Source: Heliopora coerulea
Lineage: Eukaryota; Cnidaria; Anthozoa; Scleralcyonacea; Helioporidae
Reading direction: 5' to 3'
Length of the DNA: 64,000 bases
NCBI GenBank assembly: GCA_030142905.1
Contig: JASJOG010000058.1
Coordinates: 806,001 to 870,000 of the forward strand
The stretch's first letter is position 1. Every line of letters begins with the position of its first letter. Position numbers and translations under genes: made by a program. Positions 35,830 through 49,900 of the stretch are shown here, one piece after another. Under the pieces are notes generated by a model that worked only from the letters and a program-made list of their open reading frames with translations, made no database searches and was not told where the DNA came from.

Positions 35830-38064
35830 GCAGGAGAGGAAACGACACAACCTAAAGCTAAGAGCGACGAAGAAGGCAGTCTTATTTCTCCCAACAAACC
35901 TATGACTGTAAAGAGAGAGAGTAATGAGAACTCTGTGTGTTTGAGAGAGACATCCTTGGAAGAGGTCATAAATCATCGTCGTAAACGAACTTACGACGAA
36001 ACTGAACACTTAAAATCACTAGTAAACAGCAAAACGCTCGAAGAAAAAGCTGAGGGAGAACCCGAAAAAGACGAAACTCTGGAGCGAAACCGTGAAAACT
36101 CAGTCGCATCTCAAAAAGATCCAAGAAATCCCAGCCAGAGTGACAAGGATGACCAGTTCAGACTTACGCTTTCAGAGGAGCGAAGTTTTGAAGAAAATCG
36201 ACTAAATGCGAGACGGCTTAGTGAATTAGAAACGATTATTGCCGAGAAAGAGGGGTTGTTGAATCAACGAAGAATAGCTGTGGAACTGAGAGAGTTGCAA
36301 CTAGAACAAGAACGAAATACCGTAAGGGAACTTCGAGGAACTCTACGAGAAGAGCAGACCATGAGGCGTGACCTTGAGGCAAGGTATGAGGCTCTTAACG
36401 GCCAACTACACGTGAGGAATGCTTTGGCAGATTCTCGAGTGCAAGAAATGGAAAGAGAATTATCTCAATTAAACATATCTGTCACTGATCTGAGGACAGA
36501 GAATCAGCGTCTTGCTGAAGAGATCAACGAGTTTCGTTGTAGGGTGGAGCGAAGTGAAGAAATCGTAAATGCAGAACGAAACACAACAGCCATTTTGCGG
36601 GAAGATCTTGAGAGGAATAGGGCAACTTTGGAGAGGTTACGACAAGAAATTCAACAGAAAGACACCGAGTTGGAGCGAGAACGTGATTTGAGAGCCGAAG
36701 CAGTAGAAATGAGGAACCAGTTGGAACGGAATTTGGCTTCAACAACGGAAGAATACGAAGAACGACTACGAAGGTCGGACGAAGAACGTGCGAGGTTGAG
36801 CCGACGATATGAAGAATGCAATCAATTGTTTGTGGCGACAACTGAGCAGATACGCAGCACGAGTTCTGCATTGCGTCGTGCGCAAGAGACGATCGACGAA
36901 TACTCTCGAATGCAACCACGTGACTGGACAATCCCACGCGACGAAATTGAGATTTCTGAGAAGATGCTTGGACAAGGTGGATGGGGTTGGGTAAAGGAAG
37001 GAATATTTCGTGGAACAACAGTTGCAGTAAAGCAGATGCACGAACTTATAGTTTCTCCTCACAACAGAAGATTATTTGAGCGAGAAATGCAAATGGCTGC
37101 AAGGTGCCGTCATCCTAACTTGCTTCAGTTCATTGGTGCCACCAATGATGATGACCTCCCGCTGCTTGTCACCGAGCTCCTGGACACTAATCTTCGTGCC
37201 GTGCTTGGTCAGCGGTCTTTGTGCCAGGACGAGGTTCTGACTATATCTGTTGATGTATCCAAAGCACTCAATTACCTCCATTTGAACAAACCGTTTCCCA
37301 TCATACACAGGGACATTAGCAGTACGAATGTATTGCTGTGGAAACGGGAAAATGCATGGCACGCAAAGTTGTCGGATTACGGAGCAGCAAATTTCATGCG
37401 ACAATGCATGACGGTAAGTCCAGGTGCTTCCATTTACGCTGCTCCAGAGGTCGTGACGTCAAGACAATCAACAAAGGTTAGTCTCGTTGGTATGGTAACG
37501 GTAGATCTTCGCTTTATGTAATACTTATTTTACATTTGTTGGAGTTTGAGATGTCGAGGATGATAGAACTTTCCACTATCATCCGTAATACTTAAATGAA
37601 AAATAAAAGTATCAACACTTTGTGATTAATGACACACCGCATTGCACATAAGCGTCTACTTTGCTTTAGCGCCCATCTCCCCCCCAATCACCGCACCATA
37701 CCACGACTACTCCTAAGCACCTCTTCCCAGACCCACATCCCTTCAGGGCATATCTCATTTAGAAATCTACCTATCGTAGGCAGCCACTGAATACACTTTG
37801 TTTCTTTATCCTTAGGTGGATGTTTTTAGCTTCGGACTTCTCCTGTGCGAGATGTGCATTCGAGAGCTTCCTGTACCGCAACAGACCAACGATCAAGTAA
37901 GATTAATAACCAGTGGTCACCTACGTGATCTGGTTCAACGATGTGTGAACGAGACACCAGACCAGCGGCCAATGATGCACGAGGTCCTATCAGCTTTACT
38001 ACATTTGTGGTCCAGTACAACACTTGGAACGGTGTCAGTGAACAGTAGACAAGTTGTTATTTGA
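35830..38064 (+). CDS. Coiled-coil protein kinase, TKL type
   Basis: Two clear exons, 35830-37476 and 37816-38064, joined in phase 0 across AAAG|GTTAGT and TCCTTAG|GTGG. The first begins at an acceptor (CAATTTCAG), so an upstream exon should supply the start. The first internal Met is at 35902. The first 120 residues are acidic and basic, then about 230 residues of charged heptad-rich coiled coil (36190-36900), then the kinase domain. Catalytic features: glycine loop LGQGGWGWV, Lys in VAVKQM, HRDISSTNVLLW, SDYGAANF (DYG in place of DFG), APEV, VDVFSFG and DQRP. All residues needed for catalysis are present, so it is probably active on Ser/Thr. No signal peptide or membrane segment is visible. 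The exact family and substrate are unknown. Confidence 0.85.
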
Positions 38065-38799
38065 AAAACTTTTAGTTAGCGACATTTGAAGTGTACACGG
38101 ACGCCCAATAACACTCTCTTCTTAACTTAGCTTTTGTTTGAAGTAGTTATTTTTTCAATTTCTCTGCTTGGTATTGTAATGATCTCCATGAACTTTCATG
38201 GAGTACTGACACCCCAACGTCAGTAGTGACAACTCCAGCAAAAATAAAACTTCCCGAAGTACAGCACAGGAGAAATATTTGATCGTAAAAATGTTAAAGC
38301 GTTACTTACGGTGCTCGCAAAGCGTTTTGTTTTTAAATCAGCAACTCGAGTGCACGTTGTACACAGATACCGCACTGATTTCTTCGAATTTACGGGCCGT
38401 CCTCGGAATCGGAGTTCGTCAAAGGAAATTTCATTTTGTAGATATGCATTACATCACAACAGATGACACCGCAAACAAATTTAAATTATGGAAAAACTAC
38501 TACCGCACACGCCACTAAAACGGGACTGTAAGATCTATTACTAAGAAAGAGCGTAGGCCACTGAAGTTTGTTTTATTAACACTGTAGCGGGTTAAAATTA
38601 ATTTTTCTTTCACCGTCAAATGCAGCAAATTTTTAAGTTTTGATTTCGTGGTAGGTTTTTAGGTCAACCCCGCACGGTGAACACCTGAACCGTGCAGAAA
38701 ATATAAGCGGTAGTTATATTTAAAAAAATAACTCAGACGTAGAATTAAACTAAAAAGACATAATTACAAGAATCTATCGCAATCGATAATGTCTGATAA
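38065..38799. other. Convergent intergenic stretch, kinase and AGPAT
   Basis: About 735 bp between the kinase stop and the AGPAT stop hold the two 3' UTRs. Small open frames here have no support. No repeat is obvious. Confidence 0.5.
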
Positions 38800-41700
38800 C
38801 TAATTTGTTTTCTTATATTTTCCATTCTGTACCTCCCTTCTCGGCTCTTCCTCGCTCCTCTTACGTTGTAATCCAAATTTGCTTCCCTTTCCTGAGTCAG
38901 TGCAGTGAATAAGAATACGAATTGCGACGTAGGCTGAAAAATAAATGGATTTATGCACTTGGAGTGTGTGCTCATCATTTGGTTCGGAAAACCCGCTGGT
39001 ATGAACGTTGCCTGGGACATGAGGCCGGTTACATAATGCTAGAATTACGAGCATAGCGTGCGTCGGTCGTTTATTCCAGTGGCGGAGCAATTAGTTTTGC
39101 CTTAACGTTCGATGAAGGACCGATTTTTGAGAAAGTTTCTTCAGCTGGCAACGAGTAAGTCTTTACAACGACAAACATTCACGCGTAAAGACAAAAGAAT
39201 TGTCGAACATAATCGAGATTTGCATACTTCTAACTCGCCAAATCAATGTTCAGAACGGCTAAAGCCCGTTTTCCACTTGGCGAATTTCGTCGCGCGAATC
39301 GACTTTTCATTGTTTGAATTGAATAAATCCATCATGAGTTCCAGCCGAATGTTCATGAGACAAAAGAAAAATTCGCTTCGCGCGAGGAAATTCGTCTGCT
39401 GAAAAACGCCTCAACGTAAAGGGAAGGGAAAAATTAGTGTTCTCAGATCGCTAGAGCCACTGTCTAATCCACATTTATGAACAGAATAAAGCTGCTTGGT
39501 TACCAGACTTTAATAATATTTAAACTTAAAAGAAAGGTTTCACCGATATAGGAGCCATGTGACCCCGTCATGTCTTCTCCCTATTAGACGGTAATTTCAT
39601 GTCTGACCTGCGTCAAACATCGATAACAGCCAAACTGCTGCAACTGTCTTATCATGCACCTCCCCTCAATGTTGCCTTGACACATGGAGTTTTTCCTTGG
39701 GGGTTACACCTCTTATCTCGCCGGTCCATAATATCCTATGACAATCATCATTACCACACCCACGACCATCAAATCCAACTTTTTCATGAAACTTACCTGT
39801 TAGCAGTAGTACAGCAACCGTCAGAAGAGATACTAAAATCCCAGTTCGTAACAAGGAGGACACGCCCCACAAGAGAGGGACGACCATAACGATATTCCAA
39901 AACAAAAATATTACAAGGTTGGTCTTCTTTCTGGGAAGATCGACACGATCAGCTAGGTAGGCGCCGTTGTTTACAAAATCCGTCATAGCTTTATCCTAGA
40001 AAAAAAGGTAAATATTATAAAAGTAGATACACAATGCAAAATTGTTTTGTTTTTTTCGTAGAATTAAGTCACCGGAACAATGACTATGAATTGGGACGAA
40101 ACGTTCACGTCACTATTTCAGCCATTCTTGTCTTTAACTTGAATATCAAGTGTTAAGATGAATGGTTTCAGATGGCGTTTTATTCACCACTTTTTGTAAT
40201 TTATCTACCTTTGTAGATTTCAGTTACGTCATAGAACTTTGTTGGTTACCAATGACTACACATCGCGTTGGCGCATTCGACCTTGCGCATGCCCAGGAAA
40301 ATTTTCCAAGAAAAGATCGCAGAAATTGCGAAAAAAAAGAGTCTGGGTGTAGGAAATGTAAGTGCTTATTCACAAAGAAAATAACGTACCTTTTGTGCAA
40401 ATAATTTTTGGCACCAAACCGACGCTTCTTCCTCTGAAGTGCAAGGTATATCTTCCATCGGGATACGTCTGTCATGAGTAAAGAGAAACCAAGGGGGGTA
40501 AATGAAATAATGAAAATATTAAAATCAAATAAAATCTTCATATTTAGACCAAGAGAGGGAATTTTTTTTTATTTTTTCGTTGCGATATTTCCAGGTGTTT
40601 AGCGGCATAAAGTGAACGAACAAACGAATGAGTGAATGAACGAATGACTTTATTTAGCTTTAGAAAACTAATTGGGGACACTGTACAAAATTCTATGTAC
40701 ATTAAACAAAAAACTAGATATGTCATTTAAGAAGTTCGTTACAAATAAAAAAAATTGAAAACTTAATAGATATGTAATAATATAAAATCTTTAAAATTCT
40801 TTACTATCATCACTACTAACATATAATAGGTTACTTGTAATGATGATATCTGGATAAGTAGGGGATAAAATACAAATTAAGAAATTATAGTCTGCAAGTT
40901 ATTTTATTGGTTTCTTTCATAAATTGCTCAGTGGTTAAAAGGAACAGTACCTTATTAATAAATGAACCTCACATCGACCACCAGACATCAAATGTTGTAT
41001 TGTATGAATGCTTCCCTCAGCATATGCTGCCTCAACATCATAAACGGCAGGAACTGAAAGAGAGATGTTTGCAAATGGTCTGAAACATTCCAACAGTTAA
41101 CAAGACATGCTTTGTATTTCTGACAGAAGTATCACTAAATTTAAAAGTCTCAGAATTATTTGTGATTCTTATTATCAAGAGAAACTAAAAAACAAATATG
41201 GCAGTTTATTACTGCTGTTTAGCCCAATTTCCAGATGACAGCCTGACCCAATTTCCAGAAAACTAAGTTGATAAAATCTATCTCCATACACATTGGAGGG
41301 GTAGATAAATAGTCTTTAACAGAGGTGTATGAACCAACTAATAATAAAGGCCGTCACAATCCTCTTCTATAAGGGGGGGGAGCCGGCACATACAACCCAT
41401 TTGATTTTCTGAGGCTTTGAACTGCTATTTTCAGCTTTTTGAAAGCACTTTAACAAAAACTATATTGTAAAACTGTAATAAAAATTTTATAAAAAAGTGG
41501 AACTGTAGTAAATATTGAGATGCACAGTTCTCCATGTCTATTACTGGGGGGGGACATATGCCCCCACATCTCCCACCTCCTATGCCTATGACCTATACAT
41601 ACCAGTTTGCCACTGAGCTTATATAAATTGACGTTTTACAGTAAAACGAGAATATACCTCAAAGTGAAACAAATGGTAAAAAAGCCTTCACAAACATTAC

Positions 41701-43964
41701 ATATTTTATGCTTGTGAGTAGATGAACTTTTGATTTTAAACATTCTCCACCATTTACAACTTACCAACATCCTTAAGAGACTCTAAGGTCAATGTGACAC
41801 CTTTAGTGCGTGGGAAGAGATGATAATTGTACTCTGGCAGACCTCTGGATCTTGCAAACTCCAAGCTGTTCTGATGTTTTGCTTCTGTAAAGCGAGTGCC
41901 TTCAGGAAATATGCAGAGCTAAAGGAACAATGCAACAGTTGCAGTAAAAAAACAATGTCTGGCAACCATTGAATCAGTCACTTTGACTTAACTCTTTGGT
42001 GGCAGATCTTCATAAAATCAATCATATATAACTTAAATAACCTTTATATTGACTTAAATAACCTTCCCAAAAAAATTATTTAATACAGCACCTTGAAAAT
42101 AGCCATTTTCCTTGCAGCCATCAAAGAGTCGAGTTCACGGAGTTTGAGTTCAGCACAAGATAGTACAAAAGGCAATAAATATCAATATTTACATAGAGGT
42201 TATTATGGAAGACAAACTTTCCAAAGCTGAAGAGGGAGCTATCACAGCAAAAAGATTTTCAGATTATGGTTGTGGTGCCCAACTTTTATAAGAGTAAGCT
42301 TACTAATTGTCAAATCATGCATCAAAATTACTTACTAAAAATGGTATTGGGAAATCTTTCAATTGCTGTAGACTTTTTTTCAAAACTGGCTGATCAGATG
42401 CCCAACTACGTCTCAAGAATACATACTCTGCACACCACCACATCCAGCCAATCACAGGCAAGTATCTTAAGCTTTTTTTCATGTAGCATTTAGTTGCCTG
42501 GAAAAGAAGATTTAAAATAAGAATGAATGGGATTGAAGAATATAAGTCTGAGGAGATTATATAAAATGAAAAGGACTGCAAAAAATGCTTTGGGATAGGA
42601 AAGAACAGGAAAGAATACACCAGAATTGGACTGGATAAGGTAGAATAAAAGAAAAGAAATGAGAAAGGAAGAAATCAAGAAAGAATCAGACTGGGAAAGA
42701 GCATGGAAAACCAAGACAACAGAAACATATTAATTATCAACTCTTATAACAACAAAAAGCACTTTTGAAATTCATACTCCTGACATGCTAGTCCTTTCTC
42801 CAAGTATCAAACCAATCAACCAATCAATATCACTCCGATGGTTTGGTAAAACAATGGCATGCTCCTTTCCGATCTTTTCATAATCCTCTTTTTTCCCATA
42901 AAATTTGATTTCAAGATGACCCCACCATTCTCCAAGAACGGTAAGAACTAAAAGAAACATGGAAGTCAACTATCAAGAACACTACTTCAGCAATATACTG
43001 TTTAGGTCTATCAAACCAATAACTGCCAGCAATAGGAGTAGAACTACCAAAGAAAAGATGGTTTGTTAGAGCAGGGGTGAAAACAAGAGGGAACTTCTTA
43101 AGTGGACCATACAATATCAACTTAGTGAGAGTCAAGAAAATGGTTTTCAGTGCTGCAAGAGTACAATTTAATTTCCAACATGGATACAACATTATTTATT
43201 TTAAAAAATTGATATTATTTTACAACTGTGGGTGCAAAATGAATTAAATGTATCTATAACTATCAAAATTACAAGTGCATTTTGGCTGCAACCTTTTGGA
43301 TGTAACAATAACAAAGTGATCATATAAGCTGGTATAGAATCTAATCAATTGAATGAATAAGATTTCATGAGACTTTTGCTTAATCAAACCATGCATTATA
43401 ACTTGTGCGTGATTACACCAGAGTTGGATATCAAACTCACTAGTGTTTAAGTATTAAATACTAATAAATAATTTAGTCATATCTAATATTCTGAATGGTA
43501 TGAAAGTGAACAAACCCTATCTGGCAGACCCTTTTCCCTTGATCAGGAAAATTGTTTGGCATTAGCCTAAGTAAAATTGTCTTGTAATAGCCAGAATAAA
43601 ATAATAGTGGACTAATCCTGCTAAGAAAAAGAGTTAATTGTGATAGTTATGACCCTTTCTTGGCAACACCTTTCCCCTTAATGAGTAAAATAGTCCAGTG
43701 TTAGCCAGAATAAGGTAATATAGACCATTTACAGCAGCATGATAACATTATTCAGGTGAATTAGGTCTACAGCAATAAAAACTTACATGACCAGTGTAAA
43801 GAACACAAAACAGCATTGACTTGTCGGAAAGTGTTACGTGAGATATACCAGAGAGGCAAGATCAGTATTTGAATACAGTTGATAATCAAACCACTTAATA
43901 AGAAGACGACAACATTCCACAGCCATACTACACGAAAGCTTTTGAAAGTTTTTAAAAAAGGCAT
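38800..43964 (-). CDS. AGPAT3: 1-acyl-sn-glycerol-3-phosphate acyltransferase, AGPAT3/4 type
   Basis: It transfers an acyl group from acyl-CoA to lysophosphatidic acid to make phosphatidic acid at the ER membrane. Exons: 43787-43964 (CDS part; exon continues to 43978), 42778-42947, 42336-42497, 41765-41918, 40951-41053, 40390-40468, 39797-39995, 38800-38933. All phases agree: 1179 nt, 392 aa (human AGPAT3/4 are 376-378). It starts MPFLKTFKS after a 5' UTR acceptor. It has an N-terminal hydrophobic segment (residues about 13-38), motif I NHRSDIDW with His96 and Asp101, KCYMKKSLRYLPVIGWMWW, motif III FPEGTRFTEAKH (residues 174-185), RTKGVTLTL, and PAVYDV. C-terminal membrane segments follow (LVIFLFWNIVMVVPLLWGV), then a lysine-rich tail ending KYKKTN. 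AGPAT3 versus AGPAT4 or 5 is not resolved. Confidence 0.93.
39256..39415. mobile_element. Putative MITE in the last AGPAT intron
   Basis: The left end GCCCGTTTTCCACTTGGCGA then ATTTCGTCGCGCGAA mirrors the right end TTCGCGCGAGGAAATTCG then AAAAACGCC. These are terminal inverted repeats of about 35 bp with a few mismatches around a core of about 90 bp. There is no transposase. The short open frame across it is an artefact. Confidence 0.55.
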
Positions 43965-43978
43965 TGAAAGCCAAAAAC

Positions 43979-46975
43979 CTGAAAAAAAACAAAAGAACAT
44001 TAAAAATACAACCCAAATCCCTACATTGACTTTTAGCTTCACTCATCAAGTAGAAAAGGTGATACGATTATGTCACTCCTTCTCAAGCAAATGTCACCTG
44101 TTTATCATTTTGAACCAGAAACACATCCACAGTTTTAAAAGTAGGTGCATGGTTTGTCAAGTTGTAAAATATATGTTAATTTAATTGCACAAAAACTGCA
44201 TGTGACTTGAGGTCATGTAATTCCAAAGGTTACCATGGTAAACCTGTAATTCATATTCATGAGAAAAAAATTGGGACCTGGCAAGAACAATAATTACAGC
44301 TCTTATTAATAAGTGTATGCGAAAATGAAAAATGTCATTTCTCAACGACAACGCTCCAAAGTTTTCTCTTGATCAAATTCAAAAAGTCCTTGATAACATT
44401 GAGCTGTCTTAATATAGTCTGTGTACACAAATCATCTGCCCAAGCTGAACAAACCATCTGTGATGAAGCTTGCATAACTTATTCTAAAAATTCATATCAG
44501 TATCAACTGAACCAGAAAAGACAGAATAGGAGGAACTTTGAGCATCATGAGTTGACTTTGTGATCTTAATAACTACTGATTTTTTATTCGTGAAACAATG
44601 GCAGAAGTAAAGTCGGTGATTAAATAACGCAGAAATCTTATTCTCAACTCTCTTGAGCTCGCCTAACTGCCTATTGACCTTGTTGAGCAAAGTTTCCCAA
44701 CTCTACAGTCCACTCATAAGGGTTTGGCAGTTAAACCGAACTCTAGAGTGGGTGGGAAGTGGGCGTCTTGTGAATGCACGCGGATTCACTGACAGTATTT
44801 GCCTTTCAAAAATACAGCATCACTGACGATAAAATGGATTTACATTTCAGCACTTCGCGCCCGAATCAAAACTCTAAGATAGAATAATAGTTGATGGCAA
44901 GTCCATCGATGTGACTACAGTATATATAGTTTCTCCTTCTGCTTGATTTCAGACAGCTATAGCAAATGGATGAATGGTCCAAGCAAACTACCTTCGAAAA
45001 ATACTTTGAATGTCTAATGGAATCCCAACGCGTAAAGTTCGATTACTTTCGGAAAGAAAGAAAAAAATGTCCTGGAGAAAACAATTTAACGAACGTTCCC
45101 GCTTGTTCGTTACTATTAAACTCATTCAATTACCGTACATTGTATGAAATTTATTGAATGTTAACGACAGCATCACGGCATTAAGGACGGGATATTCTTC
45201 CTTTAAGCTCTCTAATATCTGGAAACATACCTGAGATAACGCCTGCTCTTAAATTCCACTGCTTAATACTGCACTAAGGAAGCGGCGACATACACACTTC
45301 TTCAGGAATAGTGAAATCAATTTCTATGCTTCAAGTTTTCTGGATGAGGTAATAAAGGCTTTTAACGGACCGGCAGCCAAGGAGGACTTTATAGTGCACC
45401 AGTTAAGCTGTCCTCCTGATCTGGAGCTTATTTAATCACTCGAGCGTGTTTCTTTCCAGTTGGTGACAAAGTTATTTTGTATTAAAAATGAACCCATGGT
45501 CAGTATTAAATTCCGAAGAAGCTTTGGTCACGTATAGCACCACGTGATTTGTAGTCCATTAAGGGGGTGCAGAGGGGTCCAGTTCGCTTTTCACAGTAGT
45601 TTCGTTTTAGTTTGTTTTCTTTGTTATTTATTTCATTATTTGTTTACGTATTTACTTATTTGTTTGTGCTTTGTGTGTGTATTTATATACTTTTATCTCA
45701 AGACGTGCACTTCTTAGTTTAAGGACAACATTCGAGAGCCAATAGACAAGGTCAGACAAGGTCAGCGACATTCAGAAATGAAGATCACGTGGATATATCA
45801 CGGAACTTCACTTTCAAATGGTCATAGATGAGTAATGGAATGTGACGATCACGTGGCCATGGAACACAGCTAGGTGCCCATCATTTATCTCTGTAAGGGG
45901 AACAGAGAAGTTCTTGGTAACTAGTTCTCTAGCCGATTAACCACAAAAAAAACCGAGTTTTCAACTAAAATTCTCATCTGTGGGATAACTAGTGCATACA
46001 GAGCAGTACAACTACGAGCTGAACTGAACTAAAGATTAATATGAGTATTTAGACTTAGAGCAACTTAATAAGTCAGCTAACTAAGCAACCGATTTAAAAG
46101 CTTTCCGTCAGATTACAGAAAAATAGTTGCTGATACTAGCTCAAAATTAATTTTCGTCCATGACGTAATGTTGTAAAGCTAAACATAGCACTTCTTTTCA
46201 CAGTTCAATATTTTTCTTGAAAGAGATTAAAAAATTTAAATTGTCATGCGAGAATTTCTTTAGTTTAAACTGGATTTTGAAAACGTTTCTCAACATCGTA
46301 AGGAAAACCTGAACAGTTTTTAAGTAATTTTGTCGGTACAGATGTCATCTTTGTATGTGACACTTTTCCGCGCAGAACCAACAGCGTGCATCCTGGAAAT
46401 AGGGCGCACAAATCCACCTATTTTGACCATTTGAACGACTTATTTCTATATGGGTACTTCACATATTTTATGTCATTTTTGTTGTCCAAAAAGACTCGAT
46501 TGCAAACCAAGTGTGAAGAAACAATAAAGTCAAGATAGTGTTTTCCACTGACGTCCACGGACGTCGCCCACCTCACGTTCTTTATTGGGATCATTTGATT
46601 AACGATGGTTCCAAGCACTTTGGAACACAACAGCGCTGAGAACGAGAGACCAGAGTAAGCAAGACAGATGGAGAAATGGAAACGGAAGAAGAAAGACAGA
46701 CCGAGACAGACAGAAAGAAAGATAAACAGACTTACAACCAGGGAATCTTTGAGACGAGAAACGATTGCGAGTGAGTGAGCAAGACAGACAGACAAACAAA
46801 CATACAGACATACTGACAGATGAAGAGAGGGACGATGATATAAGGAGGAAAAAGGAAAACGAGGTTCAGTTTTGTCAACTGGACTTGTTCCTGGTTCATC
46901 TTTTACCCCTGGGAAACAGTGTATCTGGTTCCAGCATAAAGTCAACGAAGATACACATGGTTTCGCCTATTTATA
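43979..46975. other. Three-kilobase gap upstream of AGPAT with no supported gene
   Basis: It lies between the first visible AGPAT exon and the UTP14 stop. It should hold the AGPAT promoter, probably one untranslated exon and the UTP14 3' UTR. Frames of up to 175 codons near 46400-46950 run over GACA-rich simple sequence (46640-46830) and show no domain. A T-rich ATTTGTTT stretch lies near 45590-45700. I see no gene here. Confidence 0.5.
46630..46835. repeat. GACA/GAAA-rich simple repeat
   Basis: Irregular runs of GACAGACAGA, GAAAGAAAG and CAAACATACAGACA occur on the plus strand. They cause the Cys/Leu/Ser-rich frames seen on the minus strand. Confidence 0.7.
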
Positions 46976-49900
46976 TTAAGCGTGAATCTTTATCCCAGAA
47001 TTCAACGTCTCAACTCTTCTTTTTCCGCCATGTCGAGAATCGGCACTGTCGTCTACACTTCTCGTTCGTTGTATATCCTTTGTCGGTTTGATTGGGTCAA
47101 TGATGGTCCCTGGTAAGGTGGTAACACGTGGTTGCACTAACTTATGGTGCACGGAAGTGGTGTTCCAGTGTTGTCCCAACGGCGCTCGAATGCTGCGCTC
47201 CCACTGGTCACGGCTGGTGTAAGGAAACGGCACGGAAGTGACCTGAAAAGTATGATCGTTTGATATTCATTAACAAATCATAAGGAAAATTCTACCAAAT
47301 AAATTCATCTTTAATCCATGTCTGTGAAGGCTATTTTCTACTAGACAAACGTTTTTGCCTCATGCGCTCTCGGGGCTCATCGAAACAATAATTCTTCTTA
47401 ATGTTAACGAGAAGACGTTATTTCGCTGGCCTCAGAGTGACATCAGGTGACGACTTTACATTTTTACTGATGCTAATCCTTTCCCAAACTCTAGTCCCAA
47501 CCCCCCAATCTCATCTCTAACCCTAACCCTAACCCTAACCCTAGATCAGTTTTTAATCTAAGGTTTTTATTATGATTTTTGACAAAATGTCAATCTGAGG
47601 CTGGAGAAACAATATTTTCCAAGTGAGAAAGTGAGCTTTTCAATGGTTCTTTCGACTAATAGAAACACTGTTTTCAGCCAATCACTGAGCACCTTTTCGA
47701 AATGTTTCGCTGAAGTCAGTAAAATCTAATTGCGTTATGCCGGACAGTGTTTACAAGAATGTCCAATGTCAAATTTTTGATGAAAGCTACAAGTGAGCCT
47801 CAACAGAGACCATCGCAGGACAGAAGTTGTGAACATCTCGTGCACATATTTACGCCAAGCTTACTTTTCGTGAGGTAAATCAATTCTATTATTCAACTTT
47901 TAGTTATGTACCAACTACATATTGGACGACATATATCTATTTACCTGATTCTTTGAAAACTTCTTATCCCTCTCTTCGTTGATAATAACGTGGGCAAGCT
48001 TCGCGTCTTTCCGAGGAGGTGTCGGCTTCGCCGGAACGACAAATTTCTTTTTCCTCTTCGTTTCGTCCACTCCTGGTCCTCCCCAGTCCCCCCAACCTGG
48101 TAAACTCAGATCCAGATCCTTCGGCTTCCCCGCCTCAACGGCATCCTCCTTTTCTTTGATAAACTCTTCGATAACATCATCATTGGCAAAAGCTTCTTGG
48201 ATGGTCATTCGTTGCGCCCGACGCTCTTCATCATCATCATCATTATCACTGCTGGCCAACGGCCCACTATGCTTACCGAGATCTTCGATTTGAAAAACTT
48301 TCTTCGGATTTAAGTTCACAGCTTTCTTGCTAACTGTCGAAATGTCCTCCATCTTTCTATTTGTTTGGTTTTGCTGTCCTTTTAGTTCTTGTTCAACCAT
48401 TTCAGTTCCATCATTCTCCATCAATAACTTCCCATCCTCTTGTTTATCCTCAATTTTGATATCCTCATTCATGTCTGGATTATTCACTTTTGACTTTTTT
48501 CGTTTCTTCTTTGTTTTGTTCTCACAATTCATTTCTTGTGAAGATTTTCTTTTGGCATTACCTTTATCCTTCGTCTCTTTCTTCTTGCTTTTCATCGCTT
48601 TACCTCGTGCGTTCATTTCCACATTGTTTTTCTTTTCCTCTAACTTCTTTCTTTTCCGTTTCTTTCCCTTCCTTGCAGTTGTTCTATCTTCACTATTATC
48701 CATTAATTCAAACATTTCGTCCTCTTCAGAATGTTCTGTGTCGTCGTCATCCCCAGTTTCATCACTCTCATCACCTTTTTTGGTATCCTCAGCAGTGATA
48801 GACTGCAATTTTCGTATTCGCCTTTTACTGTTATCTTGTCCTGAAATTCAAAATCAACACAAAACATCAGGTCAAAGATGTCCGGAAATTTTAACCATCA
48901 GAGAGCAATCACTTCATATAGCGATCACTCTGAACGGTTGCGAAAACGTGGAACGTCAGCCAATGATGAAAAAGTACAGTGCTGCGTCGCCAGTGGTGAA
49001 CGACGTGCTTGAAAGGCCTCCTTTTTGGCTTTTCAAGAACGCCAGTCAAGTTGGCCACTTCACAAATAAACAGACTAAACGACATCTTGTTAATTCGTGC
49101 CCTTCCCTCGATAACAAAGGAGTCTTCACTGGTAATTCAGTTTATTCATCTTCTGGTGCACTAATTAAAAATGTGGCTGTGAAGTTTGTCGTTTCTCTTT
49201 TTTACCTTCATCTTCATCTTCACGATCGCCTTTGGCGTTCGTTTTCCCATCATTCAGAAGCCATGGATTTTCGGTATCGTCGCCAACTAAACCAAAGTTT
49301 CGCATATTACTATCGTTTTCAGTCGGATGAGCCTCGGTATTATCCTCTGCTACATCATCGCTATCCGTCTGAGCCGTTTTGGATTCGGTTAACTGCCGGC
49401 TAATTCTAAGTTGTTCAGCAAGGGCCTGTCGAGTCTAGACAACGATCACAATAAAAGTTATTAAATTCAACTTAAGCTCTGATCTCAATCTGGAAGTTAT
49501 GAGTACCTCAGCCCGATATTAGCTGAGTTCCATCCAGCATTCTTACCAAGTCTCTCCATTAGGGAAGACATTCTGTATATTATTTACAACGCCTGATGTC
49601 CAGAAATACTTGGGATAACGTTTAGAAAGATACCAATGACTAATAGCGATCGATACCGCTGCGTACAAGCCGTAATATGTAGTAATACCTGAACATCCTT
49701 GATGCCTCTAGCGATGACATTTTTAGCCCACTTCGACGTGTTCCGATGTTTTAAGCTCATCCTTTCCTGCAGATCATAAAAAAATAAACGTCATTTGAGA
49801 AAGGTAAGGGGCAAAAATTCAAACGATTTTCTGACACGGCTTACTCATGAAGAACCTAAACAACGGAATAATATCCAATCTGTTTTAATTTTAATCTATA

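Noticed and set aside
36524..37062. Minus-strand frames of 98-164 codons
   Set aside because: They are antisense to the kinase and coiled-coil exon, with no splice sites or domain.
46418..46945. 175-codon minus-strand frame upstream of AGPAT
   Set aside because: Its Cys/Leu/Ser core is a GACA simple repeat, and the rest shows no domain or splice signal.
48327..49403. 358-codon plus-strand frame
   Set aside because: It is the antisense shadow of the UTP14 exons 47945-48840 and 49206-49434. The Ser/Phe-rich composition mirrors the Lys/Glu-rich UTP14 sequence.
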